From: Butyriboletus loyo
Taxonomy: Eukaryota > Basidiomycota > Agaricomycetes > Boletales > Boletaceae
Reading direction: 5' to 3'
Length of the DNA stretch: 64,000 nt
Assembly: GCA_038093515.1 (NCBI GenBank)
Contig: JBBPSI010000003.1
Coordinates: forward strand, 186,001-250,000
The position numbers were made by a program, and so were the translations under genes. This document shows positions 10,509 to 23,100 of this stretch, piece by piece; positions within the stretch are counted from its first letter, which is position 1; every line of letters begins with the position of its first letter. The notes below the pieces were generated by a model. That model was not told where the DNA came from and did no database searches. It was given only the letters and a program-made list of their open reading frames with translations.

Positions 10509-13147
10509 ATGTCCATCATCCGCGCCACGCGCTCCCTCCTCCACAGGTTTCTCCACACCGCCCCTTTCTCGGGTTCGTCTCCTCTCTCTTTCTCTCCAAC
10601 CTCTGACCGACCCCACCAGCCCCCTACCCCGCCCGCACTCATTCCTGCGGCGAGCTCACCACCGCACATGCCGGCGAACACGTCGTCCTCGCTGGTTGGC
10701 TCCTTCCCGAGCGGTACCTTCCTTATTTGCTCCCCACGCTCCAGCTAACGATCTCGCCAAATCAAGCAAAATCTCAAATGTGCTCTCATTCTTCCCCATC
10801 AAAGATGCCGCTGGAACTACACAGCTCGTCGTCCGTCGGAACTTACACGACCGTCCAGATCTCCCATCTCTCTCCGGCGTCCCTGTCGAGTCATCCGTCT
10901 TGATCCATGGTCGTGTATCCGAGCGGCCCAAGAAAGACCGTCGATCAGTCAGTTCCTCCTCCTTCCCCTCATCCTGCCCGTGCCCTCACACGTCCAAAGT
11001 CTGGCACGGGTGACATTGAGGTTCAGGTCGACTCCTTCACCCTCCTCAATCCTGCCTCCCCTGTCTTGCCTTTTTACCCCTCCGACGACCACGCCCCGGT
11101 CGGTGTCCTTGCACACATCCGTCCTGCCACTCATTGAATTCTCGCCACAGGTCAATGACGAGCTTAGGGCTCGCTTCCGGCATCTTGATCTCCGCAGGAC
11201 TGCGCTCGCAAACAATATCAGACAGCGAAGCCATGTCTCCCGTCTCGTCCGGGAGTCTCTCCATGCCGACGGTGCGTGCTCTCATCTGCATCTTGAACTC
11301 AATTCAGCTCGGCCGGCGGTCCAGGCTTTTTCGAAGTCGAGACTCCTCTCCTACTCAGATCTTCCCCCGAGGGCGCCAGAGAGTTCCTCGTGCCAACTAG
11401 GGTCGGCAGATCTACCTCCCAAGATAGCACCAACGATACCCCCCTGTTTTACTCGCTCCCACAGTCACCCCAACAACCGAAACAACTTCTCATCTGCTCT
11501 GGTGCGGTTGATAGGTATTTCCAATTCGCCAAGTGTTTCCGTGATGAGGACGGCCGCAAGGACAGACAACCCGAATTTACACAAATCGATCTCGAAATGG
11601 CCTACGTTTCATGGGGTCCATCGCCCAGTTCCCACAACGATGGTTGGCGAATAGGCGGCCACGAGGTTCGCGCCATAATCGAGTCATTGATCGGAAAGAT
11701 ATGGCAGCAACTCGAGGGCATTTCTCTCCCAACTTCATTCAAAGTTATGACTTATGCGGAAGCGATGGCACGTGTAAGCTAGCTCAAATCATCTGCGTAC
11801 TTGTCGTCATATCGGTCTCTCTCAGTATGGTTCAGATAAACCTGACACTCGCTTTGCCATGGAGGTGCTACAATCCTTGTCTCTCTTCACCATTGATCTA
11901 AACGCGTTCAATCCAAGATCGAGAACATCACTTCGCTGCTTCCTCATCACCATCAAGCATCATTTTCAAATCTTGGACAAACTCTCGAGACACTGGTCGT
12001 CCGGCGTTCCGAGAACCTGCGTTTTCTCCGCGCAAATGAGCTCTATCAGCTAATCGACGAGCCCACTGTTGTACGTCCCGAAACGAGAGTAGCCAAGTTT
12101 ATCGTTTTTCACACACTGCCATACAGAATCGCATCGTGGTCACCAGTAGCAACTTACTGACCTGGTTGCGTGAGCATGAGTTTATCTCCTCCGCAGTTGA
12201 CCCTGAGGGCCATACCACTCTGAACAACGTGCTGAGAATCAGCGCGGGCGACACCTTATATGTATCTAGGCGTCGTACAGTTCCCGAGGTATGCGTGGCT
12301 TCCCCGATTTGTTCCACTTCTCACGCGCCCAGGGTGGATCCACGCCGTTAGGTCGGATACGGGCACGACTCTCTGAGTCAGCGCAGAACCTCGGTGTGTG
12401 TCTGACGTTATCTCTGTTGTCCTCCGATCGCTTCAATTTATTTCAGGGGATTACCTTCCTCCGCCTTATCCACACTTTTTATGGGTCACTGAGTTCCCCC
12501 TTTTCACTAGGTCGGATCCAGAGAAGGACTTTTTGGCCCGTGGTAGATGGACTAGCACCCACCACCCGTTCACCGCTCCCATGTGGCAAGATATCAAGGC
12601 TATGTATGATGGTCCCATCGATCAGGTTTGGGCACAATTTTCTCAGCATTGGCCCTGGTCCCTGAGTTGATTCCCGATTACTCAGGTTCGAGGACAGCAT
12701 TACGATCTCGTGCTGAATGGTATCGAGATCGGAGGAGGCTCAGTCAGGGTGCATGATGCTGCCATGCAGGAGTATATATTTTCTCATATTCTCCAGGTAA
12801 GACCGGTGGCTTAGCTGTTGCACCTCGTGCAACTGACATCCAAAAATAGCTTAATGAATCAGAAAAAGCCACTTTTGACCACCTTTTGCAAGCTCTCAAG
12901 TGTGGTGCTCCGCCGCATGGTGGAATCGCGCTCGGTGGGTGTAGGCAGCCCCGTCGGGAATTGGAACTGAGCGCGTCAACGTTCAGGGTTCGATCGGTTG
13001 ATGTCCATTCTTTGTAAAACACAGTCGATCCGAGATGTGATCGCCTTCCCAAAAACCAGTGCTGGTACCGATCCTCTCTTCAAGAGTCCAACGACCATCG
13101 CCAAGGATGTCTTGGCTCAATACGGTATCCAAGGTATCCATACTTGA
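10509..13147 (+). CDS. MSD1: Aspartyl-tRNA synthetase, mitochondrial
   Basis: A class IIb synthetase that charges mitochondrial tRNA-Asp. The N-terminus [18 protein letters not shown] is a basic mitochondrial presequence. The OB-fold anticodon domain follows ([83 protein letters not shown]). Then come [20 protein letters not shown], class II motif 1 (FFEVETPLL) and REFLVPTR. Motif 2 is [35 protein letters not shown]. The bacterial-type insertion region follows, then [19 protein letters not shown] and motif 3 with its surroundings (HGGIALG / GFDRLMSIL). [20 protein letters not shown] precedes the C-terminus. More than ten introns interrupt it. The stop TGA at 13145-13147 follows [10 protein letters not shown]. 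Confidence 0.92.
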
Positions 13148-13687
13148 AGCATGGAAGACAAGCCGGAAAGGTGTACCTTTTTTTTTTAATTCTTGGCATC
13201 ATTGAAGCCGTTGCACGTTGGTTGACAATTAGAAGTGATTTGACAATTCATGCCATGAGGTGGCTCAAAGTTCGTGGTATGAAATCATCAATTGTGGATG
13301 AAACAGGGGAAATAGGACGCAAGCAGGGTCATTGGCGTGCACTGGTCTGTTCGTCCTGTTCGTCCCTCAATGAATGTCTAGCACCGAATCATTGGATGCG
13401 TAACTTTTACCTCTCCGTTATCGCTCGTACCTTGTGCTTTAGTTTCCGAATATTGCGGGTTGTTCCACTGCATGATCTCATTAATGTTCGATGCTGGAAA
13501 GACGCCCACAGGATGTGGAGCACTGGCAACTTCCTCACAAAAATGCATTACAATTTTTTTTCTTCATTTCCAGTTTTAGGGCCTAGTAGTACGTTCTCAG
13601 TAGGTCATAATATCATATCATATGCTGTCAATGCTGTCCGCCTTCCACCCTTTCTCTACTGAAGGGAACCAAAACAAGAAAGTGGCC
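13148..13687. other. Intergenic, no supported gene
   Basis: An A/T-richer stretch between convergent AspRS and the I-BAR gene. A long plus frame (13144-13662) begins at TTG, not ATG, and has no domain-like character. A short T run is at about 13183-13191. Confidence 0.65.
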
Positions 13688-15479
13688 TCAAGCTGATTCA
13701 TGCTGACCCGAGTCCAAGAGTATCGTATGATCTGACCGGGTGTCCGGAGCGAGGTCAGACTCATGTGTTTGGTCATGGTCATACGAAGGGACATTTAACG
13801 TGGCGACCAATGAAGTCGAATGACGTGGCGTTTCATCCCCCTGGCTCGTATCCGTACATGGAGGTTCACCATACCCAAAAGCACCCCATTCCTCTTGTTC
13901 AGATGGTGGCAAAGTGCCACCGTTCACATCGGAGGATGAAGCAGGTCTGGGTTCCGATCTACCTGCTTCTGAGCCCTCGATCGTGTGTACGACGTGATGA
14001 GATTCATCAATGACAGTCAGAACACTGCGGAGCTTTGAATCCGACTTGCGTGAATGTTGACTCGTCGAAGGGGGATGAGATTGGCGACGCTTGATAGTCG
14101 CAGAAGGTGACGCTGACCGTGGGATGGTGGAAGGTGGTGAGATGTCATCCCACTCCGAGGATGAGTTGGAAAAGAAGTTGCCGGTGGGAGCCCACGAGTG
14201 ATTAAGGACGTCAGGTGGTGAACCACTGGAGGGCGGTGTATTCGCTAGCGGGCTTGGAGAGGGAGATGGTGCATTGGCAATGACCGCGAGTGGTGGAAGA
14301 ATGGTGAATATCTGATCTTCCGCCTGGGGTGGTCCGTACGAGTCAAATGGATCTGGAACGGACTGGAGCATGGGTTCCAAAATAGGGTCGGAACTGAGAA
14401 AATGGAAGGATGAGAGCATTACAGCACCCGATAGCGCATAATACGTACGCTTTCGCAGTGAACCTATCAAACATATCCATGGTAGAGCGTACTGCAACGC
14501 AAACCTAGGGGGAAAAAAGGTCAGAGTAATGCACAGTCCGCGCTCATGAGCATACCTTGGCTTGTACTACATTCCAGACCTCTTCCTCATGCTCCATGAT
14601 TTCGCGATAATGCTGGGCCTTTAGGTCATCGAGTTCATCGACCTGTCGCTGTAGAACGGACAGTGCTTCCCGAAAGCTCTGGAGGTCTGGAAGACATCAA
14701 CGAAGTTCTTGAGCGACGGAAAGAAACATACTCCTCTGCTTCCTGTTCATGTTACTCGCTTCTGTCTGACGGATAATTTCACTCTTCTCCCGGAGTCCTT
14801 TCTCATATGAAGCAGAACGTTCCTGTGAAAAATGAATAAGCCCATCAGACAGCCGAATAAGACGGCGTACATGCACTATTGTTTTGTATGTATCCAAGTG
14901 CTGACGCAAAGGTTTCTCAAAACTTTTGTCGAGCGATTCCGCCTGAGTGAGGACAATATTAGATCTCTGATACAAGGGCACGAAGAACACGACGAACCAG
15001 TACATGCCAATGGTTGCCAACGAGGTGATGTAGTCCCGAAGCTGCTTGGAGCCGAGTTCCTGCTTCGTACGATGGGCCCTTCAAACTGTGATATATTCAG
15101 GTTTGTTTTTCATCCGACGACGAGAACGCGCGACGCACGCTGAACATTTCTCCAAAGAATCGGCGAACGCTGCGGTAGCTTTGGACATGTGGAGTAATGC
15201 CGCGCGGTAATTCGCGCTGCAGTTCATAAGCTAGGACTGGTGCATCAGAATGCCTCTCGTATAGTACGTAGCGGAGAAGCACTGCATACATACCTCATCA
15301 TAAGCTTGCAAGCTTACTTTGAGGTTTGCCCGAGTAATAATCTTCTCTGGGCCGTTGACGCCAAAATTGATGGCAGAGGCATGCGTTACTTCTGAAAACG
15401 TGGGTGATGGTGGACCAGGAGAGGACGAGCGCTTTGGGGACAGGGTAAGACTGCGAAGCGAATAGTTTTTTCGAGGCAT
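13688..15479 (-). CDS. IVY1-like I-BAR domain protein
   Basis: The N-terminus MPRKNYSLRSLTLSPKRSSS precedes KIITRANLKVSLQAYDE-type residues (seen as GPEKIITRANLKVSLQAYDE). Across introns this continues LMNCSANYRAALLHMSKATA AFADSLEKCS, then LKGPSYEAGTRLQAASGLHH LVGNHWHVL, then AESLDKSFEKPLRQHLDTYK TIV and RSASYEKGLREKSEIIRQTE. This is the helical BAR-like core of the fungal Ivy1 family, phosphoinositide-binding vacuolar proteins that interact with Vps33 and Ypt7. The C-terminal 250 residues are low-complexity Ser/Pro (SPSPSPLANTPPSSGSPP) with acidic patches and end at 13688. The domain assignment rests on sequence character and recall of fungal relatives. The Ivy1 function itself is an inference. 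Confidence 0.7.
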
Positions 15480-15727
15480 GGCTGCGACGGTGAGGCAGAC
15501 CGGAGTTTGCTGTGGTGGATAAGCTGCAAGGTAGGTATGCCATACTCATCCGTTTTTGGCAGTCCGCATCACGCCCGGGTACTGAGCGAATGATCAATTC
15601 GTCTACGCTAACTGTACTCTCTAATCTAGCTTCAACCAACAGCCCCACAGTCACCAGATTAGTAGCAGAGCTGTAAAACGGTTGAGTATGCATGTGAACC
15701 TTCCAGGGACCTCCGAGACGTACGAGC

Positions 15728-16258
15728 TCATGACTTGCCCACGCCTGACGAAATGTCGGTCATCTTGTCTGGCGCATCCCGAAGGAAGAACAGCTTCGCT
15801 CGTCGCTGCTTTGTTCCCTTGCGCTCGCCCGCACTCTGCCTGACCTTGATATCCTTCAGATGCGGAGAGTTGACAAAGAACTGCATCTCGATGCCGGTTC
15901 GCTGGACGACGTTGCGCAGAACGAACGAGGTGTCTGGGCCGCGTCTCCTCACTGATATGAGCACTCCAGAGAAAACACCGGGAGCGTGTTCGGTCGCGAC
16001 GGTGAGCACAGAGCCAGGAAGAAGTCTGTTAGGATGCCTCCGGGAGAACAAGGTCGCGAGCCATTCCCGTTTTCTGGGCTCTGGCAGACTTTGACGCAAA
16101 AAAGTCATGAGGCCTTTGCCCTTCTGGAGCGCATCACGCTGGCCTGAGAGAATTGGAACCAGGGGAGGAAGGATAGCGGTTTTAGAAAACGGATAGGCAG
16201 GAGGTGCTGCGCTGGAGGACAGCAACCTTGCCGCGGGTCTGGATATTCTGGAGGCCAT
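15728..16258 (-). CDS. MRPL19: Mitochondrial large-subunit ribosomal protein bL19m
   Basis: A single-exon ORF of 176 codons. The Ser/Ala/Arg-rich presequence MASRISRPAARLLSSSAAPP directs mitochondrial import. The bL19 core follows: LFSRRHPNRLLPGSVLTVAT (the P-G-D/S hallmark) then FSGVLISVRRRGPDTSFVLR NVVQRTGIEMQFFVNSPHLK DIKV. The eukaryotic homologues are yeast IMG1 and human MRPL19. A basic tail (KGTKQRRAKLFFLRDAPDKM) is typical of mitochondrial versions. It sits 210 bases downstream of PABPN1 on the same strand. Confidence 0.9.
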   Translation of the reverse strand: MASRISRPAARLLSSSAAPPAYPFSKTAILPPLVPILSGQRDALQKGKGLMTFLRQSLPEPRKREWLATLFSRRHPNRLLPGSVLTVATEHAPGVFSGVLISVRRRGPDTSFVLRNVVQRTGIEMQFFVNSPHLKDIKVRQSAGERKGTKQRRAKLFFLRDAPDKMTDISSGVGKS

Positions 16259-16467
16259 GAAGACGATGGTGGTGGCCTACCAAACTTGGAAATAATAAAC
16301 GAGCGCAGGTGCTCATTATGTACAGCTTTAAAATGCAAAGCAAGGAATACATAGCAGAAACTGTCAAGCGTATTACGGTGGCAGCCACTGAAATTGCACA
16401 GAAGTAGAGAGGAGAGTTGCAATATCAGCAGGGTTAAACGTATCAGGTCGCCTCGCTCGTTTTTGAA

Positions 16468-17355
16468 TTAGTACCCACGTCCCCGCCCTCTGGAAACCTC
16501 CAAGTAAGTGTAATCCGCATGGCAGTTGTCGACGCCTCAAGGCCTCACCTTCCGCGAGCACGATAGGGGTTGTACCCGTAGCTGCCACCCCGATATCCAC
16601 CTCGGTGTCCGCCCCTGTATACTCCCCGACCCCGACCACGATTGAAGCCTGGGATATTAGTACGTTTGGCTGTTACCTGGTCATATTTGTTTATGTTTTC
16701 CACGTTCCTATAATGTATGGTGCTTACTTTTATTAGCCGTCCACGGAACAGTGAATTGTCCATTGCCAAAGCAGCGTCTATAAAGTCCGGCTCGGCGAAT
16801 TCAACATAAGCAAATCTGAAGCGGAAGTTGTTCGTCAAATAGCCAAGAAGCCCAAAAAAGTGGTCACACACCCTTTGGGATGACCCGTGAATTTGTCGCA
16901 GAGGATAGTCACTCGGTTGATAGTCCCGCAAGCCTGGAAATGTCCCTGAATCTCTTCTGGGGTTGCACCGTAATCGACCTGGCGACGGCCATTTGAGTGA
17001 AGGAGGAAGTGAAAAGCGACACCAGATGACCAAACCCACGTTTCCAACAAAGATACTTCGACTGTCCGCAACGGCCCTCTCTTCTTCAGTTTCCATTGGA
17101 ACACTCTGATCTGTTCCAGCACCGCCCGCGGCACTTTGTGACTCTGCTGCAGCTTGCAGTTCGCGCAGTTTTTTCGCCTCCCTTTCCATCTCCTCCACAC
17201 GTTGTTTCATCAGCTGAATTTCCTGTGAGGGGATTGAGAACTCCTGGGTGTAACGAAAGGAACTGGAATACCTTTGACTCAGTTTCCTCACTATCATCGA
17301 TGATAGAATCGCTGCCCCCGTTCAGCGTCGTTTGTGTCACGTCGATGTCCGCCAT
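16468..17355 (-). CDS. PAB2: Nuclear poly(A)-binding protein (PABPN1/Pab2)
   Basis: It binds growing poly(A) tails in the nucleus and supports mRNA and snoRNA 3' end maturation. It starts [14 protein letters not shown], then an acidic stretch and a coiled-coil ([22 protein letters not shown]). A single RRM is assembled from several exons: [93 protein letters not shown]. The C-terminus is an RG/GGY tail ([20 protein letters not shown]). A 59-base intron (16490-16548) leads to a 22-base terminal exon that ends RGRGRGY at a TAA at 16468. Arg-Gly repeats are the known arginine-methylation region of this family. Confidence 0.92.
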
Positions 17356-17488
17356 TTCAAGACCTAGGCTACTTGCCAAGCTGTGAACCAAAGTTTGCCT
17401 TGACTGTCGGGTTCAGACCACGCCACACGATACGACAAACAAGGATACACAACTCGAACTATGCCTGGCTCGAATGCTGTTCCCCTCC

Positions 17489-18076
17489 TCAGTCCTCCAG
17501 CTCCGTGCTTTGCGCTTGCAGACTAGCCGTATCGCCAACTTCATCTCCACTGGTCGATAAGGAAGAATCTGTCATGTTACTCATATGGGAACGCACACCC
17601 GTGGCCTGTGGTATCAGCAACTTTGCGTTCGAAACCTCCGTGTACCGCGTGACGTTTCAATACGTGAACGGGCATCATTGCAGTTACGGTACCGATGGTG
17701 ATGGATCACAATGTTACCATTGTTGGCTCGGTTGCAGAGCAGCCCACTGGAACCTTGACCCTCTTTTGCAACAAGACCTCGTGCATGACCTTCGCTTCCG
17801 AGCTTCCAGAACGGAACATGCCATGACCCTGCTCACTCCAATTGGTCTCTTACAACTGAGCTGCAGCCATCAAAACTTGCGATCGTTGCCTCAGTTATGG
17901 GCGTCCCCTTGGCGTGCCTGACAACAGACCAGTGTCGTCTCGTTGGACTCCACGGGTCGGGTGCCCTTGTGTGCCCAGCAGGTCCCACATGGGCTCTCAT
18001 CTTGTTCCAGCTCTAGGGATGTGCGCAGCGCCTGGACAACGTGTTTCGTGTGCCTCGCACTCATACAACGTCGCAT
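17489..18076 (-). CDS. Candidate unrecognised gene (minus strand), structure uncertain
   Basis: No family recognised. The best-supported piece is a 3' segment in one frame: SNAKLLIPQATGVRSHMSNM then TDSSLSTSGDEVGDTASLQA and a stop at 17489. It looks like a real Ser/Asp/Glu-rich protein tail. Upstream, minus-strand frames with coding character include GHGMFRSGSSEAKVMHEVLL followed by QKRVKVPVGCSATEPTM, and an ATG-initiated piece beginning MRRCMSARHTKHVVQALRTS. A donor at 17717 and acceptor at 17636 join the last two exons in phase (82 bases); another donor gives 57 bases but a different tail. The plus strand also has competing frames (VTVPMVMDHNVTIVGSVAEQ). The region is probably transcribed, but direction and exon borders are unproven. 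Confidence 0.28.
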
Positions 18077-18103
18077 GGATGAACGAACAGCATGCACCAA
18101 CAC

Positions 18104-20191
18104 TCTGGGGTATTACAGCACAAAGTCACCTTTCCGAATCGCACCGTAACCAGGATACAAGAGGACGAAGATAGCAAATTAAGGTTTTTGACTAAAACTA
18201 GCGGCTCCATGCTTCTAGATTTGATAGGAGTCAATAAGATCTGGCTTGTATGCACAATTTCGGCCTGTCCTCCATAACTACTAGGGTGCGGCCGGAGCCG
18301 CATCGAACCTTGCTCATGGAAGGGTTGGAGCAGGAACGGTTGTTGTACAATATGTTTCTCGATTATTGAAAAAGTGTATATGGGCTTCAAAGGAGCAGCT
18401 GAGACAAAAGTATATATATAAAAGGAAATTGTTTGTACATGTACTCGATCTGCGCACGAACTGACGCCGCGTTGACCTCGTCGAACAAGGTGACAAGGTG
18501 ATGATACCTTGAGTAAGGCGGGGGCTGCTCAGATCTATCACAAGTGCAGTGATATAGGTCACAAGCACATGCATGCCATTCGCCGCTCCGTTAGAGACTG
18601 GCTTCGTTGTTGAAATGTGATTACAACTATAACGACCACGCGTGTGACTAGCACGAGACGGCTATACAGTGCAGTTGGTAGTGCTCATAGGTTTAGCTGA
18701 GGCAAGAACCTTCTGCTGCACCCGAACGGTTGGTAACAGAGCAGGCTCAATAAATCCTGCAAACTCGCACGATTCTACTGAAGCAGACATCATACTGTCA
18801 GCCCCTCACTCAAGCCATAGTCAACGGGTACACAGGGTTCCTATCGTTGAGCTCGTGGAGGGTGTCGTCCAGATGGATGTGCGGCCAATAGAATAGATGG
18901 CAGTGATGATGCCCATTGGCGATATGGACGTTTAGTGTGAGACACGTAGCAGAGGGCGCAGAGAAGTGTTAGTAGAGAATGGATGCACTCTCAAATTTGC
19001 AGAGCGTTCTCTCTTCTGATACGATTTGCACGCACACCCATTCTTGGTTGACCACTCCCCTGTTTTTGAGGGTCAACACGGGTTACTTGATGTAAGTCAA
19101 GGGGTCTCGAGCGAAGCGTTGGTGGAAGTTCTGATGCGGCTCGTTAGCTCTCGAACTCGACAGAATTAGGTCACTAAATGGAAGCCCCTGGTGATCAAGA
19201 GTCGTTAGCGTGATAGGACCTCGAATATTTCCTTGTGGAGCTCAGGAATTTGACCATTTTAGAGCCCAGAGGTGATGATGAACAGTCATTTCCCCTTTTT
19301 CACCACCGTAACCTCAACTTCCATTGTTCTACACGTGCGGTTCGGATCAGCTGATGCCCAAATACTCTGCCAGGATTGAACATGTCGTGTCAAAATGGAT
19401 TATTTGTCTCCGGGGAGGATTGTCCTCCGGTCCTAATATGAAAAAAAAAGTTTCCATGGAACCAGTGTTACCGCATGACTTGCTTCAGCGCTAGAACAAA
19501 AAACAGAATTGAATAGTACAGAGTGTCCCTTAATAATGGGGAGGTGACCACAATCGAAGTATGTTGCCGGGATTCCATAGCGGAAGAACGCAGCGGTTAC
19601 TTGAATAGGAATGGCTGACGTGTTCTTTGGCACCACCAGGGGATGGGGCTTGGAGCTTGGCACCCCAACGACGAGAGAAAAGCGAGGCCATTTTAGTCAA
19701 ATGACAAACGGGCAATGCCTCCACTCGCTTAGAGGGTTGGCGAGGTGGGAAGTGAGGCATTCAGTTGGTGGCTATGATGGGCCGCATATCGGGCACTGTT
19801 CAACGGATTCGGGTGAAAGGGTTGTCCGGAAAGACATTTGCTGACATAGAGATGCCAACAAGTCACAGGAATGACATTCATTTCCGAACTCGTTCTTATA
19901 AAAAGACAGGGTAAAAGAGACATTGGACTGTGTGTACCTCACACATACCGTTTCACTGGGTTGCGGTCAGGACAAGCAGAGCACGGTAAGTTGACATTCT
20001 GTGCTGGTTGCTTGTGCACGAGGAGGAGGACTGACCCGGCGATGGCTGTACAGCTGAGAGAGATGGACTGGCTTAGTCATCCATTGCATCGGGCCGACCC
20101 GACTGCTATCCGCCGATATCTCGACATTGTCAGACCCCACAGTCATCATCCTCGTCCTCACCACACTTTTTATTCCGAAGACTTTTATTCC
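18104..20191. other. Two-kilobase stretch with no supported gene
   Basis: The longest gene-empty stretch in the window. Small frames on both strands (up to about 110 codons) lack domain-like sequence or consistent splice joins. It contains a strong TATA-like string at 18411-18425. Its right end should hold the promoter of the Zn2Cys6 regulator. The frame of that gene is open back to 19871 and could extend the protein N-terminally. Confidence 0.55.
18411..18425 (+). promoter_or_regulatory. TATA-like element (orphan)
   Basis: The string TATATATATAAAAGG is a near-ideal TATA box on the plus strand, but no convincing coding exon follows within 500 bases. It could drive a non-coding RNA or be a chance dinucleotide run. 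Confidence 0.3.
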
Positions 20192-23100
20192 ATGACCCAC
20201 CACTCCAAGAAGAAACGCATCGAGGACGACTCCCTCCCCACAGACGCTGGCACAAAGCCAGTCCAGCTCCAGCGCAGGAGAGTCTGGCGCGCATGCGAAA
20301 GCTGCAGGTTCGTGCCACATCCCGCCCTCGCTTCGCTTTCACACGTCCCCAACACGTTCTCTGACCCGATCGTCCACAGACGCAAGAAAATCAAGTGCGA
20401 TGGTTGTGAGCCAACTTGTGCGCAATGTCAATCGTCCGGATCCCAGTGTACGTGGCTCCAGACCAAGGACAGGGCTGCATTGAGCAGACAGTACGTCGCC
20501 ATCCCACTTCGTGCCACCCATCATCCTCACCTTTCCCCAGCTATGTCCAAGAACTCGAAGCGCGTCTGCTCCACATGGAATCCCTCTTTTCTCAAATAAC
20601 GCCTGTTCTTGAGCAGCTTGGGCCATCCTTGGGTGTCTCATCCACACCCGGCCCGTCCTCCGCAACTGGGACTGCTGGGGAAGGCAGTCTACCTCCGGCA
20701 TCAATAGTTCTCCAGGCCATGTCATCAAAGGCTTCCGCAGATACCCGCACGGACGATAGTTCTTCACCTGAATCATCTTCCGTCAAGATGGAAGACGATG
20801 TCTCCGAGTCTCTTGGTCAGCTCGCCCTCGACGAACACGGCCATCTTCGTTGGATAGGTGGATCCTCCACGATGTCATTGATCCAGTCTTTCCGTGCCCT
20901 GACGACGAACCCCCTCCATCGTGTCTCCCCGATGGAAGAGGACCCACGAGCGCCTGGCCCTAGTGCAAACAAACTGTATTTCCCAGCATCAGTCTTCTTT
21001 GGGAAGCTACCTGCCCTTCCCAGTGCAGACGAAGTCGAGTACCCAGATGAAGACCTGTGTGACAAGTTGGTAAGCACGTGAGACGTCGTTTAGACCGACC
21101 ACTACTAATTATGATCATGCATCAGATCGATGCGTACTTTGAACGCCTCCATTTCTTGATGCCTCTTCTCGATAAACCCTCCTTCGTGGTCAGATACAAG
21201 CGTCTCATGACAAGGAGGAGCGACGCGGCATTCATCCAACTCGAGTCCCCCTTCATTTCCATCGTCTTTGCTGTTTTCGCTTGCGCCGCTCGACTGGTCA
21301 ATGACCCACGCCTGACAAGCGATCGCCTAGACGATGGTGGGATAGGCATGGTCTACTACGAGAGGTAAGCTCGCACGGACTATGGCCACTTACCTGCCAA
21401 CACTGATTTTACTGCTTTTGTCAGGGCCTTGATTCTGCACTACATCAGCCATGCATCGATTCAAGTGCCCCACGTCCAAAGTTTTATTCTCATGTCTTCG
21501 TTCTTGTGTTCCATCAACTGCCTACCCCAGGCTTGGCTCCTCGTGGGACAAGCGGTACGCAGTGCGCAGGACTTAGGATTGCATGTAAGCATTCGCTATT
21601 GAAACCGCGGTTATTACTGACGATATTTCAGCGCTCGCCGCGCCGATTATCCATATCCTCTATTGAGAAAGAGACTCGGCGGAAAATCTGGTGCAGCGTG
21701 TACTGTTTAGATCGCATGCTGGCGCTTGCGCTTGGTCGCCCGCTCGGTATAGAGGACTCTGATTGCGACGCTGAACTTCCAGTCGACATCGATGACGAAT
21801 GGTTACCCGAGTACTTTACTGGCGTTCAACTTTCGCAAAAGCCTCCGTCCCTAATGTCGGGGACCATCGCCTTAGTGACGCTTTATCAGATCGCTGGTCG
21901 GGTCCTACGACAAGTGTACGCCATCGATAGTTGTAAAGAAACAATCGAACCCGAAAAGAGGGTGGAGTTACAGCGCTTCGTCGAGACTCTTGACCTGGAA
22001 CTCGCTAGGTGGTTTGAGGATCTTCCCGCCTTTTTCAGGAATCCGAACACCAGCGACAAGCATATGTGTATGACCCTCGTCTTATGCAGCCATTACTATT
22101 CAGTGCTCACTACCCTTCATCGCAATTTCCTACCGGTCAAGCGCGACCAATCGGTCGTACCCAGTTCAACTGCAAAGGCTGTCACATCTGCCCGTTCATC
22201 CATCCGTCTTGCACCTTCTATCAATAATGTCGTGCCAACCTCGCATCATCTTGCTTTTTTCATTCAGCATCTTTTCAGTTCTGCTGTCGTTATCCTTCTG
22301 TATGCCATGCATTCTCCAGACACGAAGGCTGCAGCTAGTGCGATGGATGAAGCTAAAAGCTGTCTCCCAATTATAGAATCATGGGAAGGCCATTGGCCTG
22401 GAGCTCGTAAATGCAAGGAACTGCTCGCAGAGTTGACGAGCACTGCAGACGAGGCTATAAGGGGAACTGGTAACGACGCTTCTGGAGTTCCCGTGGCTCA
22501 AAACGTTGCGCCGACTGCATTGGAATCCAGGCGATCCCTTGTTTCTTCCTCGGGACAGGTGCCGACCATGAACCGACCGATAAAGATGAAACCAAGGAAA
22601 ATCAGCCGCTCACGAGACCCAAATCCTACGCGTCGGTCCCTTGTCTCGTCACCGTACCGTGTAGACTGTAAGGACGATATGCGTTTGGTCATGATGCTTA
22701 CTGACTTCTCGTGGGCTGCAGCGCCACGCAACCGGTCGACATCTCGCAAGAGGGGGCACGACGAGAGCGAAGGTATTGGCGGTTCGAGCTTGTCTTATCC
22801 TGGGGCTTTCTCTAGCCCACAGTCGATGGGTGGAAAATCTAGCCCTCACAGTTCCCCAGCGTCTGTTAATTTGCCCTCGCCACCCATGTCCACCATGGAA
22901 ACGACTCAGCAGCAGGAGGGAAGTCCCCGTCTTATGGGTGCATCCCCGTACAATTATACTGGCCCTCCTCTCTCTCCACTCCATGTCCCTTCACCTCACG
23001 ACTACGGGATGCATCATAGCCCCCTTGCATCCACCAGTGGTCACCAATGGGATGGTGGCCCAGGGGACCATCGTGGTACCGATATATACACTTCCGGGTC

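Noticed and set aside
13144..13662. A 172-codon plus-strand frame just after the AspRS stop
   Set aside because: It begins at TTG, not ATG, overlaps the AspRS stop, is A/T-rich and has no domain-like character.
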